A DNA stretch of 64,000 bases from Stratiolaelaps scimitus (Eukaryota; Arthropoda; Arachnida; Mesostigmata; Laelapidae). Made by a program: the position numbers and the translations under genes. Position 1 is the first letter of the stretch, and each line of letters begins with the position of its first letter. The notes beneath the pieces were generated by a model. It saw only the letters and a program-made list of their open reading frames with translations. It did no database searches and was not told the origin of the DNA. Shown one piece after another: positions 22,066 through 33,084 of this stretch. The stretch covers positions 496,001-560,000 of the forward strand of contig JABWDB010000030.1 of assembly GCA_019614645.1 (NCBI GenBank). Direction: 5' to 3'.

Positions 22066-22622
22066 AAGTCTCCGCGCGACTACAATAGCTTTTGCCTTGA
22101 TGGGATTGTATCAGAGGTTCTTGAATCATAGTTGTACTTTTGGGTGATTGACCCTGAGTTCTGATGACTGACTTGAATAGTTTCTCAAAGCAAAGGCATC
22201 TCTCGGTTTGATATGATTTGCATGGTGCTTCCACATCATATCATTAACCTTGACCTGGTACATTACTGTTCCCAGTTTCTCTAAAATTATGCCTGGCTGT
22301 CAGTTTGGTTTTCCTGGTACTCGGAAGTCACGATTGGTTTTCTGATTTGGATAGAACGTTTATGGTCTGACGCCATGTCTGACGCGATCAAAGCATAGTT
22401 TGTCATGTGATTTATTGTCTCGTTATTCTAGTAGTTCCTCTTCATTGAATGATATCGAATGTGGTGCGAACTTTCCTCCCAAGGAAAATTTCGGCTGGTG
22501 TAATACCATTACGATTCGGTGTGGTTCGATGGGTTTGTACGGTGAGGTCGTTTGATGACCTAATGTCATAGTTTTTTCGTAACTATTTGTATGATCTACA
22601 ATACAATCCAAGTACACTTTTA

Positions 22623-22920
22623 TTAACCAAAAGGGGTGGTACAAAATATTCTAAAGATAACAAAGCGTTCAGCCTGTCCGTTTGATTGTGGATGAAACTG
22701 AGCAGTCAGTGGTTTGTGCTGTGTAAATACCTCTCGATTTAAAATTTTTAAATGTCTGTGAAGTAAATTGGGTACCATTATCTGATACAAGGGTTTTTGG
22801 ATTACCAAAATCAGCAAAGTTCTGAAAAGCTGTACGCGTATTTGTAGTAGTGGCGGAGGTCATAGAGTATATTTCTGGCCAATTGGAAAATGCGTCAACA
22901 AAAATTTAATTTTTGTTGAC
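22623..22920 (-). pseudogene. gypsy integrase core relic
   Basis: Minus frames give SNWPEIYSMTSATTTNT, then FADFGNPKTLVSDNGTQF (the second catalytic aspartate in SDNGTQF), then, one frame over, TAQFHPQSNGQAERF, with the catalytic glutamate in the NGQAER box. All are signatures of the DDE core of Ty3/gypsy integrases, which insert element DNA into the host. The frame changes near 22700, and the N-terminal side is cut by the palindrome at 22885-22929, which duplicates part of the VDAFSNW region in inverse. Confidence 0.8.
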
Positions 22921-22929
22921 GCATTTTCC
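22885..22929. repeat. perfect palindrome, 22-bp arms, 1-base centre
   Basis: 22885-22906 is the exact reverse complement of 22908-22929. The left arm is gypsy integrase coding sequence on the minus strand, so the right arm is an inverted duplicate of it. Confidence 0.9.
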
Positions 22930-22975
22930 GTTTGACGTTTTAAAAACAGCAAAACCTTAACTCTCGTCTGGAATC

Positions 22976-23239
22976 TTAATTCATGATATCAAACAAATGT
23001 CCATCGATGGGACTTGCGAAATCGACATCGACTCGGCAAGTATGAGTTTCGATATCTTTATCTGTTTCAGGCCAATATACGTATGTTCGTGCCAAACGCT
23101 TCATTCGTGTAGATCCAGGATGATTGTGATGTAATTGTAGTAGGACTTTCTGTTGCAGTGTGCAGAACATGATATCAAAATCATATCCAAGAAGTAATAC
23201 TGCCCACCTTTGAAAACGGTTAGCTGTATATATGGGCAT
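22976..23239 (-). pseudogene. gypsy RNase H end joined to integrase H2C2 zinc region
   Basis: The frame starts TANRFQRWAVLLLGYDFDI, the C-terminal signature of gypsy RNase H, and after a short gap reads LLQLHHNHPGSTRMKRLART and YVYWPETDKDIE, the H-H part of the integrase zinc-binding domain. Normally about 150 residues separate these, so an in-frame internal deletion is likely. It then trails into DVDFASPIDGHLF without the second cysteine pair. Confidence 0.75.
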
Positions 23240-23283
23240 GCCTTTTTTACTATTGAAGATTGTTAGTAACGGTTTATGATCCG

Positions 23284-23529
23284 TTAATAACGTAAATCTT
23301 CGACCAATTTTCGCTGCAGCCTTAGAAAAGAAACCTTAGCTATAATCTTTGCCTGGCAAAGATTATCGCTAAGGTTTCTTTTCTTTTTTTTACTTGCGGC
23401 GTATCTTTTCTCAGCTGCAAGTGTTCGACTAGCATGGTAAATTGCTTTCATTGAGCCGTCTGGATAGGTGTGGTAGATAACAGCACCTAATCCATACTGG
23501 CTTGAATCTGCTGCACCTACAATGGGCAA
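23284..23529 (-). pseudogene. gypsy RNase H, start of domain
   Basis: Minus frame reading [19 protein letters not shown] and [12 protein letters not shown], the first catalytic block of the gypsy RNase H domain (TDAS.YGLGAVL) with the first aspartate conserved in the ADSS form. The frame then runs into the inverted duplication at 23325-23383 and ends in lysine-rich nonsense encoded by an A-rich stretch. Upstream, about 23540-23740, further pol residues are readable with stops (FVPDMRSIRDPLDKLI). Confidence 0.75.
23325..23383. repeat. near-perfect palindrome, 29-bp arms, one mismatch
   Basis: 23325-23353 pairs with 23355-23383 around a single central T, with one T-C mismatch. It interrupts the RNase H frame of the gypsy element. 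Confidence 0.9.
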
Positions 23530-23632
23530 TTTTGGATCATAATGTGTTAACAGAAGTTTGGACTATAGAATCTTTTTAGCTTTATCGAGACATCCCTGAC
23601 ACTTAGATGACCACTCTGAACTTTATATCCTT

Positions 23633-24187
23633 GTGTATGAGTTTATCTAACGGATCTCTTATACTTCTCATATCTGGAACGAAACCTGCGTAGTAGTTAA
23701 TCATGCCTAATAGGGACCGAAGTTCTGTAATATTCCATGGCGAGGGCAATTAATGATTGCCTCTATTTTCTTTTATCTGATTTTCTTCCTTCTTCCGAAA
23801 TTACAAATCAGAAGAAGGAAGACATATAGAACATTTTGGACTAAAAGTTCGCTTTGAAAAATGTTCACTTTTAAAATAACGTATCTAGGATATGCCCGGG
23901 CATGCACGGACACGCCGCGTGTGCCCTTCGTGGACACCAGCTCTTTGCGGTGCTAAGTTCATCGATCTTAATGTTCATTTTTTGGGATATGCTATAGCGG
24001 CATATCTGTTCTGTTCAGTTGGTCTTCTCGAGAACTAGATAAAAAGAAAATAGAGGCAATAATTAATATGCCCCCGCCATGTAATATTAGTAATGATCTC
24101 TATTAGTAATGATTAACTACTACACAGCATTCGTTCCAGATATGAGAAGTATAAGAGGTCTTTTAGATAAACTCATACAAAAGTATA
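23633..24187. repeat. large inverted duplication, about 145-bp arms, about 260-bp loop
   Basis: The left arm about 23633-23778 and right arm about 24037-24187 are imperfect reverse complements (for example TTTCGTTCCAGATATGAG-like sequence in the right arm matches the reverse of the left). The left arm is gypsy pol (minus); the right arm is the same stretch turned round. The loop has its own small inverted repeat CTTCCTTCTTC/GAAGAAGGAAG. Confidence 0.8.
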
Positions 24188-24532
24188 TATAGATAACATG
24201 AATGAGTTAGGGTTCATATATATATATAATACAAATATGGGGGGCTTGAGTAGTTGAGTAGTCTATATAGTTTATATATCCTATATATATATTTTATCAG
24301 TTACAAACATAAGATATCATTGATATCATTGTATTATTAATAAAATAATAAACCTTTACCTTATCATTACCTTAGTATACCTATGTTTAAAGTTTCTCGA
24401 ATTGTCTCGGTATCTACCACGACCTCTAGATAGAAAAGATGTTCGTTGACGCTGTTGCTTTTTATTATTTCTTTATGACCTGATTGTTAACAAGTTTTCC
24501 AGTGTTTTCCTCCGTAGTGTCAACATGGAAAT

Positions 24533-24544
24533 GGGGGGGGGGGG
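24533..24544 (+). repeat. G homopolymer, 12 bases
   Basis: Uninterrupted run of G within the gypsy interior, of the kind prone to length error in sequencing. Confidence 0.7.
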
Positions 24545-24742
24545 CATTTGTATTGATTTGTTAGGGAGTAATCCGTCTGTAGATATCTGTAGCGATTTCT
24601 TTTTGACGACAGCAACTAATGTTTTGCACCTTCAATAATGTTTGAAATTATCTGGAGCTGCATGGATTGACATGCATTGTTGTGTAATTGTTTAAGAGTT
24701 GCATTCTTTTTATCTTCCAAAAATTTTAGGATACCTGACGTA

Positions 24743-25276
24743 CTAGTCATATTCCGTTTTGTTCAGTCCACAAATCCTTAACAAACATTTCATTTCATCA
24801 GGGTTAATAGTAGACATCTCAGCTATTTCGTGTAGGCAATTGACAGTAGCAGTGTAGTCATAGAATGTACGCTTACTATCATTCTTACACTGTACTTTCA
24901 GATATTTGTAACGTCTAGTGCTCAGTGACATATTATGACCAAATAGCTCAGTAAGAATTTTTACCCGTGTCGTTGAGAGGTACTTCAGCCGGCTTCTTTC
25001 GAAGAATATGTGCACTGTATCTAGCATAATGGATCGAGCTTCTGAACGATGACTCTTGCTTTTCCGGCATCATCCGAGTGCACTAGCGTCAGTATTGAGA
25101 AGATCATGGTATTGGTTGTACCACATCTCAAATATCTGCCCGTGATCCGAATCATGTGTAAACTGGGCGATCCTGGAGTGTTGTTGTTGACTCAGTGCCG
25201 CCTGAAGGTTGTCACTTGGTCGTGTATCTGACGTTCCTGCTCTTTCCGTGCCAGTGACCCTCAACTGCTTGATCAT
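24743..25276 (-). pseudogene. gypsy gag relic
   Basis: Two minus frames. The first (25276-25070) contains FTHDSDHGQIFEMWYNQYHD, resembling the FxYDPDxGxTFExWYxRYxD core of invertebrate gypsy gag. The second (25027-24743) continues with VKILTELFGHNMSLSTRRYK and RTFYDYTATVNCLHEIAEMS, typical of the same gag lineage. Upstream the minus strand codes a glutamine-rich stretch. The two parts are separated by a frameshift near 25050. Gag would form the particle capsid; this copy is broken. Confidence 0.65.
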
Positions 25277-25420
25277 ATCAGCTATGTGGACTCGATGTGT
25301 TTGTTGTTATTTTATAGACGTCACAAGCTGCTGTTGAAATTATTGCTGTACTTGCTGTTGTTGTTGGAGGTTCCCGACGACACTTTGTAGCATGTATTGT
25401 AGTTGTGCCGGGTCTATGTC

Positions 25421-25435
25421 GTTACTTTGTCGCCA
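25421..25435 (-). other. primer binding site of the gypsy element
   Basis: Minus strand reads TGGCGACAAAGTAAC two bases inside the right LTR, fitting the TGG start (complement of the tRNA CCA end) of retroelement primer sites. The tRNA was not identified. Confidence 0.6.
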
Positions 25436-25437
25436 AT

Positions 25438-25726
25438 TGTTATATCGTTACTTGTTACAAGAAGCTTGGAGATCTCACAACAATGACTCTTCGTAGTTCA
25501 CAACGACTAATTACTATATATTAAAGGATTTTTATTCAAGTCTTATATATTATATATATATATATAATTCTACTACACGACAAATATTGTGGTATTTGTA
25601 CAGCAGGGTAACATGAGAACTATAACGCAATACGCGCATCTGGACTATACTTCCTAATGATACTTACGCTGGGCGTAATTACCTGCCTCGAATCAACATC
25701 ACTTAAAGGAGCGGCAAGCCAAAGGG
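25438..25726 (-). repeat. right (5') LTR of the gypsy element
   Basis: About 289 bp. It starts TGTTATATCG on the plus strand and ends GCCAAAGGG, and it lacks both SINEs present in the other LTR, so it gives the empty-site sequence. The last three bases (ACA expected) are replaced. Confidence 0.75.
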
Positions 25727-28489
25727 CGTCGCGGGATAAAAGCCTGCGGATCGAGAACATAAAACTCGATTTCGACTAACTTTTTGACATGGGGCAGCGC
25801 AAAAGTAGTCTTAGAGAAGATTTAGACTCAAGTTTGCAGCTAGAAAATTTATAAGTTCCCGTTAGGAAAAAAGCTGTAAGCCTACTTTTACTGTGAACCT
25901 ATTTTTTAGCAGCAAATGTATACCTTAGGCTACCTCTCCATAAATGCATAAATGTAATATGTGTTTGATTAAATAATTTTTTATTGGTGGCTTTATCGGG
26001 TAAGCAGGGCAGAGGTGGTTCATAACCTCAATAGAACAATTTAACTGCCTGCCGACGACCACAATATATATATATATATATAGACATAATATCAATCAGT
26101 TTGAAAACAAGGGAAGTTTTCTGGGGCTTCTAATTGTCTTCACTTATTTTCCTTTGCCCTTCCGACCTTCCTTTATTGATTGTTGTTACTATATCTTCCG
26201 TGCGATATATCATAACTTTTATTAGTAAAATGCTGGTTTGATACTTTAACATAATTGGATATGTAAAGCTCAGCGAATATGAATTTTGAAATATGAATTA
26301 TGTTTTGAGAAAAGGCAATATATGATGGTAGGCATCTTTATGAGAGTGAGGAACACGTGAAAAGTGCAAGAGAAAACAGAAATATATCTGACATAATATG
26401 ATTATAAATCAGCACTAATTGATAGCCTAATAATCCGTAGAACGAATTCCTAATTATTGTACGTTTGAATAAATGAATTATTGACAGCCTCGTTAGTAGA
26501 AGTTAATTTTTGGAAAAACAGTTACAATATATGAACTAAACAATTGAGAAGAGTATAAAACAGTCGCCCAAAGTCATCATACTCTATGGATTAATTTGGA
26601 CCCTTTTTAAATCTTCGTTTCTCTTACCTATTTATAGATGTGGACAGGGAGCAGTCATTAGAATGTAGATAATGATAGGGTAATCGACCCGTAGAGGAGA
26701 AGTAAGCTTAATTTGAATAAATTGGTCACAAAAAAGAAAAGCCTCCAATAGTCCTGTATTGCATAGAATCCTAGAGAAATATTATGTGTCGAAATGACTT
26801 TCAGTTTGAATAGACCGTCCTGGTTGCGCATTGGCTACGAGTTAATTTGTGATGTGAGACGTTATCTGTCGCATATTCTAAATACTGGTACCACCCATTA
26901 AACTGTAGATGTCTCATAGGTGCACCGTCTAGATTTCCTAATGATTCTCCTGAAGCCCCACAATCCGACTTCCACAAGAGGCACAATATCTCCTATCTTC
27001 TACGCTTATCACGGCTAGCACGGTCATCGAGTCCCTCAGTCGGCATGACCTGTCGACAGAGGTCCTGCCTGGCTAGTGTTTGTGCTTAACTCAACCCTTT
27101 GCTTTTCGTTGTTCTCTCGCTACGCTGAACTCGAATCAACGCACTTCGTCGACGCCTTTTTTATCAATGGCTCCCATTAGAGCTCTTATTGACGATCTCG
27201 CCGCGAGGTTTTGGGGAAGCCCCTAAAAACGCTCGAACGGAAGAAAAGAGGTGTGATGTGGCATGAGGGCGTGGTTAGCGTTCAGGAGGGGAGCGTCCAA
27301 CGTGATTGAAGGAGGTCATTTGGGAGTAAGTGGGATGGGGCTGGATGGGGTGGCTCTGTTACCCAAATGGGTCTTTTTTAGGTTATCGTAGATTCTTGCC
27401 AAATGTATGCATGCAAATCAGTTATTCTGGAAATACATCCGTTGTAATCTACGAGGCGGGTATACGACTGCGTCCCCAAACAAGAACCGATCTGGTTGCT
27501 CATCGCATTACCTAGGGGTGCTCATTGCGATATCCCGAACAATTGTTCCTCTGTAGCATCACGCACCGCCTTCATTGGTATCGCACTCGTTTTCCTCTTC
27601 ACATAGCCCCAACATACACAGGCGCTTATTCATTGGTAATCCATCCAGTGAGTAGCGGTATTGTTTGAGGAAATCGATGAATGCAGTTTGAATAAAGGGC
27701 GACATTGCACGAAGGAGACGGAGAAGAAGAAGAAGAAAAGCGAAGTAAGAATAAGCGGCCCAATCGCTGATTACTGATCGTCGTTGTTGAAGAGAGATCC
27801 TGACGGCAAACCGAGGCGGGACTGCTCTGATGGAGAGAACAATACCTTCTTTCAGCCATTGACTAATATGAATGCGAGCTACAGACATGCTCTGTATCCC
27901 CACGATTCCGTATACAGAGCACTTATACCTCGCATTGGATTTTTTTGTCTGTACAGAGTGATGAGAAAATTTCTTTTGTGCAACTGGCTTTTTCTAAGCG
28001 GGCTAAACGTTTTATGTTGGAGCTGTTCCTTGCACTATTTCCAGACACAACTTAGTAACATGTCTCATAACTGTATACCATGTTTGTAAGCGTGCACTTT
28101 TTGATAGCTATAGCTACTTGTCAGCTAATCTTATAGCTGGATCGATATCGTGAGTAGTTAGCATAGCAATAAAGCCATCATTTTGTTTGCAATCAAGGTT
28201 CTCCTTAAAATAAAGTAAAGAGTACTTTGGAGTACTTGTCCAAAGTGGTTGTATGAGAAACGCATATTTCTAATACGATTTATACTATAAAATTGTGCGG
28301 ATGTCTCGTTTTCACATAGGCACACAAATGCACCACATCCCGTGGTGTATTTGTAAGGTTTTACCTTTACTTTTTTTAGAGAACGTCGTTACAATTATAA
28401 AAAAATTGAGTAAAAGTAGGATGATTTTTTTATTATTATATATAATTTATATAATATATATAACTTATAATTATTCAGGGTGATTAAAA
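25727..28489. other. no recognisable gene; TA repeat
   Basis: AT-rich, with a TA run at 26064-26082. A 114-codon minus frame (27903-27559) includes a leucine run coded by a GAA-type simple repeat and looks accidental. No motif seen. Confidence 0.45.
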
Positions 28490-28739
28490 AGGAGGTGGCA
28501 ATGGAGAAGGCCAGAGATTTTTGCTCAGAGATTTTTTGACCACCCCGTTACTTTGCGGTTGGAGAACCTTGATAAGTTTAAATATAATGGTAGTGATACA
28601 CATAGAGCTCAATAAATATTACTTTCTTTGCAATATATACACCATAGAGTATAACATGATATAAACAGGATGTGGCAGAGGTATCTGTGAGGACTCGGAA
28701 TCGCAGGTCCTCTGATACACATCCACATGCACATATATG

Positions 28740-29100
28740 AACCTTTTTTTGTAGCGCGGCCATGACCTCCCTCCAACTGACCGTGTTGAACGCGTTCTTC
28801 ACGTCCAGCATTACGAGCAGGACGAGCTTTCTTGTGCTCTTTGAGGCCAGGGCCTCCTCCGCTGCCGTCTGCAGCACCTGCTCCAGCGGCCCGAACGTGG
28901 ATCTCCCCTTCCGAAATCCGTGCTGTCTGTCCGACAGTGCACCCAACCGCTCGATTTCTTTCTTAATCCGCTCGTGCAAAATGTGCTCGTAGAGCTTCCC
29001 CGCGGAGTTAAGTAGGCATATGGGCCTTTTAGAGTCCCCCCCCCCCGGTTTAGGAAGTAACACCAAGTGGGCTCGTTTCCAGACGCTGGGGAATTCGCCT
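28740..29100 (-). pseudogene. R1-like reverse transcriptase fragment
   Basis: Minus-strand translation gives AHLVLLPKPGGGDSKRPICL, then GKLYEHILHERIKKEIERLG, FRKGRSTFGPLEQVLQTAAE and MLDVKNAFNTVSWREVMAAL (palm motif A with both key residues), then stops. This is the fingers-to-palm part of an R1-type LINE, about 120 codons, without the YADD box. It lies directly downstream, on the same strand, of a different LINE (29100-30290), and the two are fused in one open frame (29491-28811), a chimera of two elements rather than one protein. Confidence 0.8.
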
Positions 29101-30231
29101 CGCCTCTAAGTTTCCAGGTGTCATCTGTCATGGCCGGCGTCATGGAAAATAGAGGGTCCACCTCACTCTTCTTCCTATTTTGGCAGTCAATGAACGTACG
29201 ATAACTTTCTGTTTCTGGGAGATTGAACGTTTCGCAGACTTCTTCTACGAATGATGGTGTGTCGGTGAGCAGGTAGACTATTCGATTTCGGGCCGTCGCG
29301 TGCAATCCAAGTACCGATTTCAGGAACGCCGGTTTAACTCTGTCTAAGGTGGTCAGATCCCGGCAAGTGAGTTTGTCCCAGACAACCTGGATTCCATACG
29401 TAGCTATAGGCGAGATCTTCAGGTTAAATAATTTGAGGGCTGTGTCCACCGATAACCGATGTGGTCGCTCGATTGTGTGAACTGCGATCAACGCTTTCCT
29501 GGCTCGTTCTTCAACATGCGGGGTGAATGACTTGCCTGTTGTTGTTATATTATAGTTAGCCCAAGGTAAACGAATTAACTATTTGCAGTCGCTCTCTGTC
29601 TAATCAGAACGCGTCCGTCTCGAAAAGCCTTTCCCCTTTTCGAAACTTCATTGCCGCGGTCTTAGCTTTATTGATCTGAAGCCCGATGTTGGTGACATAG
29701 CTATTTAGGGTTATTTAGTAGTCAACTCTATGGTTAGGTTATTTAGGGCCCGATGTTGGTATATAGTTATTTAGCGCTTTCTGGAGATGAAATCTACTCC
29801 TGCAGTACATCACGAGGTCGTCTGCGTATAAAATGAGGCTCACTGACGGTTGCCGTTGTTTAATACATGATGGAAGGTCGCTGATGAGGAGTGAAAAAGC
29901 AACGGACTTAGGTTATCCCCTTGGGCGAACCCCGTCGTCTGTTCAACCCCGTGTCTTTCCAGGACTCCATCGTCTATAAGTATCATGTTCTTCTGTAGAA
30001 TATCTTTCAGCAGCCCTAGTATATTAAGAGGCACGCCGTGATATGCTAGCTTTGAGAGTACTATGCTTCTGGACCCCCAATCAAACGCGGCTATAAACTC
30101 AACGAAAACTGCGTAGAGGTATTGCTTCGGGCGGTAAAATGTATTGTTGACATCGTCGATGAGCACTCCCGCCATGCTGCGGGAATTCTTCCCGTTGCCA
30201 GACAAGCGTTGAGTAGTCTTGTCCAACAGGG

Positions 30232-30262
<31 letters not shown>

Positions 30263-30290
30263 CGTGAAGAAGAGGGTTGCCTGTAGTCGA
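29100..30290 (-). pseudogene. jockey-type LINE fragment, palm to C-terminus
   Basis: In minus order: YAVFVEFIAAFDWGSRSIVL (palm motif A region; the second aspartate is present), GFAQGDNLSPLLF (motif B, Q-G conserved), SLILYADDLVM (catalytic YADD near 29830), NIGLQINKAKTAAMKF, VNSFT, and then in the 29491 frame TALKLFNLKISPIATYGIQV and LDRVKPAFLKSVLGLHATAR with ARNRIVYLLTDTPSFVEE. The order and wording match arthropod jockey-like ORF2 C-termini. It has several frame changes and a local duplication near 29700-29775 (CCCGATGTTGGT and TTATTTAG repeated). The N-terminus and nuclease are absent. Confidence 0.8.
30234..30262. repeat. TA microsatellite
   Basis: Uninterrupted TA dinucleotides at the 5' edge of the jockey-type fragment. 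Confidence 0.9.
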
Positions 30291-30485
30291 GGTTATTGCT
30301 AGCCTTTGCTCTAATAATGTATATCTAACAAGTGTCTGCAACTAAAACTTGTTTCAATGTTTCGCTGGCACAATTGGCTTTTCGGTGGTACCAAAGAAAA
30401 ACAAAATCTTACCGATCCGCAAATGCTTCTAGGTCGCCATGTGTATTGTGAGTACATTTCGCATCGCTAGGCTTAAACGAAATAT

Positions 30486-30530
30486 AAAGGTAAAGGTTGT
30501 ATTGGTTTATCAAGGAAGAAAGTACATATA
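30486..30530 (-). mobile_element. SINE family K, short fragment
   Basis: AGGTAAAGGTTGTATTGGTT followed by TATCAAGGA matches the GGTAAA-repeat tail and adjoining sequence of the other K copies with few changes. Confidence 0.6.
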
Positions 30531-30699
30531 TACACTTCAAGAAGCCCGAAGGACCTCGTCTATTGATATATCAGCGAAAAGTCGATTTGACGCGGAGTTA
30601 GCTTGCATTATGCAGGTTTTGTCGAACCCCATCGCATTTCTTTGATTAAATTTTACCAGCTGACCTGAGTGATTAAATAAAGTAAGTATATGTATATTG

Positions 30700-31290
30700 A
30701 ATCAAGTTTACTTCTAGAGTCGTGGCCTTGGCAGAAAAGATAGGAACGAGTCCACTAGGACTACTCGACTCCGCCTTCATCCTGCCAAAGTTTGGAACTA
30801 TCGATTTCCAAATTTATTCAAGAGACTTATGTGTAAGTAATAGACCAGTGGACTGTGCATAGTCTGGGATTTCATTGAAGTGGTGGAACATCCATCGGTA
30901 CCGAAAACCACGATATTTAATAATGTCTTTGACGCCCGCATTTTACAGACTTATATCCATGTACCGTAGTTGTGGTTGATCCCGTACATTAACTTGAGCA
31001 ATCAATGTTGCATATTAGCAAATTCTGTTTACTCAAAGAAACACTGGAACGCTGTAATCAATCCGTCACTGGAAGTGAAATCCAGCACTTCAATGAAATC
31101 ATGCATTGTCATACTCAAAGAAGCAATGGATAGCCACATTAGACATTGTAGATTTGAGTATATGCGTCTATTGGAAATACTCTTAAGGACTAATTCCGCT
31201 GCGTAAATAACAAAGGGGTACCTATAAACTAACTATAAATTCATTGATTTCACACATTTAGTTCAAAAGTTATGGAACCATAGAGGTTCA
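30700..31290 (+). pseudogene. possible very old mariner 3' relic
   Basis: The only matches to the mariners at 41 and 46 kb are near the 3' end: ATACTCAAAGAAGCAATGGA (about 31110) against the VELLKEAIN coding stretch, and CATTTAGTTCAAAAGTTATG (about 31257) against the mariner 3' untranslated end. Order and spacing fit. No catalytic block or terminal repeat is readable, so this is tentative. Confidence 0.35.
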
Positions 31291-31473
31291 ATATTCCACC
31301 TTGAACAGAGACTTATGAGTTTGACGTTTTCGACAAGCGTTGAATATTTACTAAAGAATACATCTCATAATCGCAACTGTCTTGGTATTCAAGATCGTGA
31401 AAGACCGGCCAAATTTTACTCTACTCAAATTAATTATATGAATTAAAAATATCGCAAAACGCTTATCAGCCAC

Positions 31474-31633
31474 CTATTTTCATATGTAGAGTAACTAATT
31501 AAGACGCTGAATATTGATGGTATTTTATGAAAATATATATGTATATATATCTATATATATATAGAAGCGCTTTGTGCACGAAACACCATCAATATTAAGC
31601 ATCTTAGTTATTTACTTTACATATAAAAATAAG
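31474..31633. repeat. imperfect inverted repeat, about 48-bp arms, MITE-like
   Basis: CTATTTTCATATGTAGAG...AATATTGATGGT on the left (31474-31521) pairs, with about seven mismatches, with the reverse complement of 31585-31633. The loop of about 60 bp is TA-rich. No target duplication found. It fits a short hairpin-type non-autonomous DNA transposon or a fold-back duplication. Confidence 0.65.
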
Positions 31634-31639
31634 TGGATT

Positions 31640-33084
31640 AAGGATGAACAAGAGGGAGATTATATACATATATATATATATACAAATTTCCTCGCAAGGA
31701 AAAGTAAGTATTTGTTGTATTTCAATGACATTTAATGGCATAGTAAGTTGAATTATCATAGCACAAAGTTTTGAATGCTGACCAATATAGAAATTATTGA
31801 CAGATCATTTATATGCACATAAAGTATATTGTATTGCTGAACGGCATACAGACTGTATGGCGAGAAGGCAGTTAGAAGTTATGCCGCCTGAATTCACACT
31901 CAGATTTTCCTGAAGGCACAGCCTCGGGCGATAATTTCAGCGTCAACCATTTCGGCCTTAGAAATTGCAACCGCAGTAGTCTTCCTTCCTAACGTTCCAT
32001 GTTCTGCAACAGGAACGCCGTGTAGTAGTCAGCTAAGCCAACGTACTATATACATACACACATAGTTCGTTTGCTAGGCTTCAGTGGAGTCGAGGTGCGT
32101 ACAAGCAGCTCATCGGAGTGTCTGATGGGCGAAAGGTACAGGTGGCAAGTAATTACAAAGGGAAAGCTGACAGGGACCGAGGAGGTAACCTGAAGGTTGC
32201 CGTATGGCCAACGGCCCGACCCGCTCAGTCGGTCGGAAAATGGTTCCTCCACTCCCCCCAATTTCCAACGGATTCTCTCCCAAGCGGAGCGATTAAGGGA
32301 TACGGTACGCAGAGCACAACCGTTTGTGCCAATGGCCGTCTCTACCAGATTCCTGAAGTGCCCACGGCGCCGGATTTACTGGATCGAATCCGATGAATCT
32401 AAATAGCCGTATAATACAACGCCAAGTATGCAGAATCACAGTCAATCTGTATATTTCATGCTGCATCTGTCCGTGTCGTTATATAACACAATATAAAACC
32501 TGTTACTAGGATAGATGTCCTGGTGAGAAGGAAACGGTACCAATGTTCACATCGCACGCAAAAATATCATTAGTCTCCCGGAATGCGAAGATCTTGGTAA
32601 GTTATCTCATCATGTGAAGTAAAGAATCAACCACAATAAATAGAGAGGGAGTACTAAAGGTCTAGAAGAGAATTTTCTTACTGAAACTGAAAATTCTCTG
32701 ACTTTGAGAAGCGAATTTATGTTCTGTGAGATAAGAGATATACTAATGGGGAAATTAATAATGGTTACAAGGAAAGGTGCAGTTTTGGCCCGACGTTCGG
32801 CTAATCTGAGTAATTTATCGTGTAAAAAGATTCGTCATTTCTAAAAAAGGTTGTAAGTTAATTCCTGATAACTCATCAATACGTAGGTATTGCAAACAAC
32901 TGTAAAAATCGTACCTTAACTATATTTGGGAACGAAAATAGTATCAACATTCTTTTAACTAGCACGTCGACACAACTATATGGTACGTGTACTATCGTAA
33001 CTCATTCTAAGGAACACTTTTCTATCTTTGACAGACTAGTTACCTTAGTCAAAAGCTATATTGTCAAAGTACGGCTATATCGCC
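31640..33084. other. no recognisable gene
   Basis: A GC-richer patch at 32046-32406 carries opposed frames of 71 codons (minus) and 92 codons (plus). Neither has a motif I know. The rest is AT-rich without signals. Confidence 0.45.

Larger units (their letters stand above)
21345..25726 (-). mobile_element. Ty3/gypsy LTR retrotransposon, degraded, both LTRs present
   Basis: Two direct repeats (about 21345-22051 and 25438-25726) enclose minus-strand gag and pol pieces. Beside the right LTR, the minus strand reads TGGCGACAAAGTAAC (25421-25435), a primer-binding-site type sequence; beside the left LTR it reads AAAAGAAGGGAGG, a polypurine tract. Both are where a minus-strand element should have them. 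The LTRs share AGATCTCACAA...AATGACTCTTCG and TGAGAACTA..AACGC and GCGGCAAGCCAAAGGG. The interior has stops, deletions and inverted duplications. The left outer boundary is approximate, and I could not find a target duplication. Confidence 0.8.

Noticed and set aside
26064..26082. CRISPR or regulatory array in TA-rich repeats
   Set aside because: These are plain dinucleotide microsatellites without spacers, in an animal-type genome.
27559..27903. 114-codon minus frame with hydrophobic run
   Set aside because: The leucine run comes from a GAA-type simple repeat; no signal peptide or family pattern is convincing.
28811..29491. A 226-codon protein-coding gene
   Set aside because: It is an accidental open frame joining a jockey-type C-terminus to out-of-frame R1-type sequence.
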